A model generated the notes under the pieces. That model did no database searches, was not told the DNA's origin, and saw only the letters and a program-made list of their open reading frames with translations. Below are positions 53,901 to 59,900 of a stretch of DNA of 64,000 bases, piece by piece. The first letter of the stretch is position 1; every line of letters begins with the position of its first letter. Origin of the DNA: Siphonodentalium dalli (Eukaryota > Mollusca > Scaphopoda > Gadilida > Siphonodentaliidae); assembly GCA_032622095.1 (NCBI GenBank), contig CP136066.1:93331319-93395318 (forward strand), given 5' to 3'. Both the position numbers and the translations under genes were made by a program.

Positions 53901-56900
53901 TAAATTTTACAAAAATTGTGAAAAAATGTTTTTGAATGAAATTCTGAACCAAACAAGACATTTCTTGTCATGAAATACATGAAAATATGGATCTGTAAAT
54001 GATCATAAGCAGAACCGGATGCGACAGCACATGAAAATCAGTACGTGTGTAAAAAAAATTGGGAGAAAAAAGTTTTATTTTTTTTCATGAAATGGAAAAA
54101 AAGTTGTAGGAGGTGTTCGTAAACCAGACTTAAAAATTGGTGTCGCCTTATAATAACAAAAAAATTTGATTAAAAAAAAAATGTCATTGACGCTTTTATT
54201 TGTTTCAGTTTTGTACCATTAATTAGGTGTGATGTCCTGTTTTGAAAATATGAAGATTTTATTGCAATAATTGCATGCAATATAATGATATCAATAATTT
54301 ACCATTATGAACATCCAATATCCAGAGTATATGAGAGTACATTTTATAGATGTTGCATTCCAAGTGAAATATTGTTATTAATTGAGTGATGACATATTGT
54401 ACAGAGCTATGGCCTTTGGTTAGATGAAGTCAAAGATGAACAACACTGCTGGCATCTGTCAAATTTTGGCAGCATAAAACTCTTGTTTCTCCTATTCTTG
54501 AAATTTCATTACAGGTTGTGATAAGGGGTCCCTCACATATATATAAAGTGTCTTCTATATCCCATTGATCTGCTCAGAAAATAATGAACCCTTTCCAAGG
54601 TTCCTATAGACATATGCTAGAATGTACAATGACTCTTCCTCATATCTCTTATATATGGTTATCTTTGCACACTAGTCACTTCTATTGATTTTGGTATTGA
54701 TGATTAATTGACTTTTGAAAAATATATTAACCCTTCAGGCACATGCTTCAATGTGAAATTAAAAAAATGGCTGATAGCCAATTTAATTTATCTATGCAAT
54801 AGGTAACAGGCCGATAAATCTACATGATTTTTGTAAGTGATGCCTTGTTTTGAAAATTAAGATGGTAGATGTTGTTAATATTTCCAGGAACCTTATTTTC
54901 CCATTTGTTCATATTGTCATGGTTGATTGAATTTTAGGGGCCACAGAGCGCTTAAAAGATTAACATTGAAGGCTATGGATTTTAGTGTCCAAGCCACTTG
55001 TAAAACATTGTAATGTGTCAAACCATTTGATTGAGGGCTACTTACTTTCTTTTACCGGTATATGAACTATGGTAATCTGTTTCGATTTAGGGGTCATAGG
55101 GGCCAGCATCCTCCTCATATTATGTCTGTATAACATTTATATAGATAACACTTTTGTATTGTATAAACTACATATATTTTTTAAAACCATACACCCTGTT
55201 ATGAAACACTTAATCTTGCATGTACCTAACACCATAAGAATTCATTATTACACAGGTCAGATCTGATCATATCTGTCTGACATGTTTGATAAACAAATAA
55301 CAACTGGGAGAATGGGGGGGGGGGGGTAATTAAAGTACAATTTAAATATTAGATAGAAGCCCATGCATGTATGTTGTTCTAAGCAGTCTGGCTTGTCAAC
55401 AAATTATAATTTCTCTTTAGAAGTGAATGAATTTTAAATATCTGGCAGGTCAAAAGTGGCGGAGATAAGGCTTTATCACTTTTGCTTCCAATGAGTTAAC
55501 TTAAACTCCTAAACATGTCCTCCGAAATCACTAAACTGTTGGATCTCACAGTGAGAGGTCCTTGGGTGAACAGGGAGTTATGAGATTTAAAACTACTCCT
55601 CCCCACCCCAAATATATTAACCCATCTTAAGACAAATTATATGAGTTTTTGATTTCAAGTTGTGTACTGTTATATGGATTCCTGTGATATATGGATTCCT
55701 GTGACAAATTATCAGTTATAGCTAATCGCTATAGCCAAGGTATGGGTTAAACATCTGCCAATCGTGATCGGCCGATCATTCACATCTGTTTTATCTTAAC
55801 CCTTTCTTTACTAAATACTCATTGACGACTAATTCCCTTAGGAAATGTTCACATAATAAGTTCAACAAACGACTACAGTTTGTTGAACTTGTTATCTGAA
55901 CATTTCCCTCCATTGTATAAGAATCGTTCTGCATTTGTATTATGTTTTCATATGTCTGTCATCTGCTCAATTTTCCTGGATACCCTTCCAAATGAATGAT
56001 AGACCATTCTAGATCCAATAGATGCTTTTATAACTGGGTCGGTGAATCCATTTAGTTTAGAAAGGGATAAAAAACAGGAGTCAAAACATCATCAGATGTG
56101 CAATCAGGGCAGAATTTACGTTAATTCTCCATACTTTTTCAGATTTGTTTAACTTTAACACTTTCTATACTAAATCAGTTATAAAAGTATACACGGGAAT
56201 GTTCTATTATTAATTTCGATAGGATGTTCAGGATACGACAGACAGAAAAAACATTGAATTTAAAGGGAAGAAGAACCCATATTCATTGGTGGTAAATGTT
56301 CAGATAAAAAGTTCAACTTGGTCATTTGTTGGAACTTATTATCTGAAGAAACTACTCATCAATGAGTATTTAGTACAGAAAGGTTTAAAATCCATCTGAC
56401 TCAGGTGTATCATCACATAGTTTAATGCCGATCTTCCCACTTTTTCAGGCCTGTTTTATTTTACAACCCACTTGCTCAGGAACGTCACCAAGTGGTCAAG
56501 GTGTATGTTGATTCTCCCCACATAGAGGTGAAAAATGCTCACGGTCAAACAGTTTTATCCCAAGTTGAACCATTCTGGACTGGATTCGAGACCTCATCTC
56601 CAGACCTGTTTAAGGTATGTTGAATGTCATCAGGCCTGAGAATATGGTGCCTGTCATTTGCAGAATGAGGTCCCCAGAGGGTGAGTTTAGTGACCCTATC
56701 CCGCATAGCAGGCTATCATCACTAAAATCACCCACTGAGGACCTTGTTCTGCTAAGGCCTCATCTTCTCTGGAAAGTTTCTTTATTATAAAATTTCTATA
56801 GAAACTTCTTTCCATAGATTCTATTTCTTTTTTTGTTTAGTTTTTTAGTTATATCCGCAAATTGGCAGACGACACATTGCCTAATCGAGGTGCCCAATGG

Positions 56901-59900
56901 ATGTACGTCACAATATTCACCATTTGGGAACTTCAATCTGAGTCTATGTCTCCCATAGCAGAATGAGGTCCCCAGTGGGTGAATTTGGTGATGCTAGCAT
57001 GCTATGCAGGATAGCATCACTAAATTCACCCTCTGGGGACCTCATTCAGCACACCCTACAGACTACATCATTCATTTGATCATAACCAAACTTCATATGG
57101 ATCTTCCGGGTGACCTCTAGATGGGAGCCAATTTTTTGTGAATTTCATTGAAAAACATGCCTCCAGCAGCCATCTTGGACTTAACTATTTGCATGACTAA
57201 ATCCTTTGGCACACCCTACAGACGATATCCCTCATCTGATCATCACCAGACTTCATATTGAACTTCGGGTGGCCACTAGATTGGATCCATCAAATTAAAA
57301 ATTACTTGAGGTGGCCATCTTGGATTTCAATTTATATATCATCTCTTCATGTTCACATTTAGCATTACTTAGACATTTAACTGTCTGCATTCCTAATCGC
57401 TCCATTGACTGTGTAAAATATGAAATTATCCCCTCTCCAAGTTGAGCTTTAGTGTCATTGATTTTTTCGTTTTCTATTTTGTCATATAACCTTGACAGAC
57501 CTATGTCTTTGAGGTTTTCTTTCCAAATGGTGTATAATTTGTATATAATTTGATATAGACTTGAATGTTGATCTTAAATATTTTGCAGGTCTCAATATTG
57601 GTGGATGTACCTGCATTAGGCATTTCTACATATACCATAAAAAGGGTTTCATTTGGAAGCAATCGCATGAACAAGTATGCAAATATAACCATCTACAACC
57701 CAGTCACGCCCAACAAAATTATAAAGTAAGTATTATGTGTCCGAGTGTAAGACTCATTATTGGCAGCATTGCAGCAGGAATGTTCAACTTAACAGTTCAA
57801 CAAAGAGACTTTTATTATATGCTTCCCTATAAAATGGCGGGAAATTATGAAACGTAGATCATTGTATTTATCTCTTTGGAGCTACAGTAATGCTCTAATT
57901 AATCGACCTCTTAACCAAAGCAGAATTATGGGTAACTTTTCAGGATTTAGTCGGAAATATGGCTTGTTGCCATTCATCGTAAAGCTCTCCCCGAGAGCTT
58001 TCCGATGAATGGCAACAAGCCATATTTCCGACTAAATCCTGAAAAGTTACCCATAATTCTGCTTTGGTTAAGAGGTCGATTAATTAGAGCATTACTGTAC
58101 AGTGAAATCCTGTTTAGTTATTTCACTCTAGGTTCCTTTATTTCACTGTAGCATGAAATTTAACAACTCCCCTGAACACACGAGCTGCGAAGGTTGGTTC
58201 GTGATCAGTGCTGGCAAACTGTCCGCTATCCAAAAGTGACGCTATCCAAAAATTTATGATGCCACATGCACTTGATCAATCAATAATTCTATGTTTAAGC
58301 GAAAGCGTACATGTTAATTTCAACTGCACATTAGACCAAGGCTCTTTCCTGCTTGTAAACACTGACACGTGATCTCTTGAATTAAGTAGAGTTAATAATT
58401 TTTATTAAGTAAGAATTAATTTAGCAACTTTAAGCATTAATATATAAAGCGCATATAATAAAAAGAATACCTACAGCTTTTTGTTTGAATACATGTAACA
58501 TCTCATGAGCGTCTGGAAAGAAATATTGAATTTTCATTCACGCTCGTGAAAATTTGATATTTCTTTCCAGACACTCATGAGATAAACAAAAACTGGTAGT
58601 TATTCACTATGTTCTTTCAAGCAAATTTTTATAATTTGCTGAAAGTGTAAAAAATTGAGTATTATTTTATTGTCAGGGCATCCGTCTGTCTGTCCATTTG
58701 CTTTTTCCTTTCTGGATGATAACTTTAGTCTGTCTGAACTGAATGGAATTAAATTTGGTATGTGAGTTTACTAGCTCAAAATGCAGGTCAATTTCAAATT
58801 TGGGTTCAGCCCACCAATTTTCACCAGACTTATGGCCCTTTGTTGGAATTACCACAGGCGTATTTTGCCACGCCCTAGTGATGCTCTTGTTAAATTATAA
58901 CTTACTGTACTTTTGATCTAAATGTGTTCGGCACAGTGTATAAGTCAGTCAGATATTAATTTATTACAAAATATGACAAAAACGAGAAATTATTCATAAA
59001 TCGCAGCCACGTTTTACTTTCAGAATTCCATTCACAATAACAAAGATGAAGCCAGATAAAATTGACTTTAGCATAGAGAACTCACATATGATTGCAGATT
59101 TCTCATCTGAAACTGGCCTTCTCAAGGTGAGCAAACTATTCACATTGAACATTGTTTCTATTCTAAATGGATTATGCCACCAAATTATAATAGCATATAT
59201 TGGAATAGTATATTGTTAATTTGGAGGGTGTGTTCAGGATATATGAGCAGAGGACAGAAAAAAAGATAATACAAGAGAAGAAGGATTCATATTCATTGTA
59301 GGTCTGATTCCCCAAGTGAATTATGTTACATAATCATCAAAGCCAATTGATATTTCTGTGTATTACATACTTTCCATCATTATATGGTAATTTGTTAATT
59401 TTTTAGATAATATGTGACCAAATAGTCCCTTATCAGCTGATAATCACATGCTGAACCCAAACTTTCCGTTTCTTAAAATTCAAATCAAACATAAACCTAA
59501 TCTTGCACTATTCAAAGATGCATAATCCGAACTAACGCTCACAAATTACTATTTCCTTGGCTTCAGGGGTAAAAAATATTTGATTTGAGTCAGGGAAACC
59601 CACCCATCAAAGCTCTGAGTGATCAGATATCAGATATCAATTTTTTAAATCTATTATTTTTCACCACTGATACTTTTTAGTGGGCCACTAAAAGTCAATG
59701 ACAAGACGGACCAAATTGCAGATGAAGATGGATAACTTTAAAACCAAGTGGCTTTTTTGTGTCAGATATTTGACAAACCGGCAAAATTTGTTGGTGATTA
59801 GCATTATTCTTGGGCAATTAATTGATTCTGATAACTGAAGCAGCATTTCAAAAAAAATGTTGTTGTTGTTGGAATCTGATGATATGGGGACCATCGAATC

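Noticed and set aside
739-58097. Short ORFs encoding MGNFSGFS-type or [15 protein letters not shown]-type peptides on both strands
   Set aside because: All are translations of family A arms. Their recurrence reflects the repeat, not a gene family.
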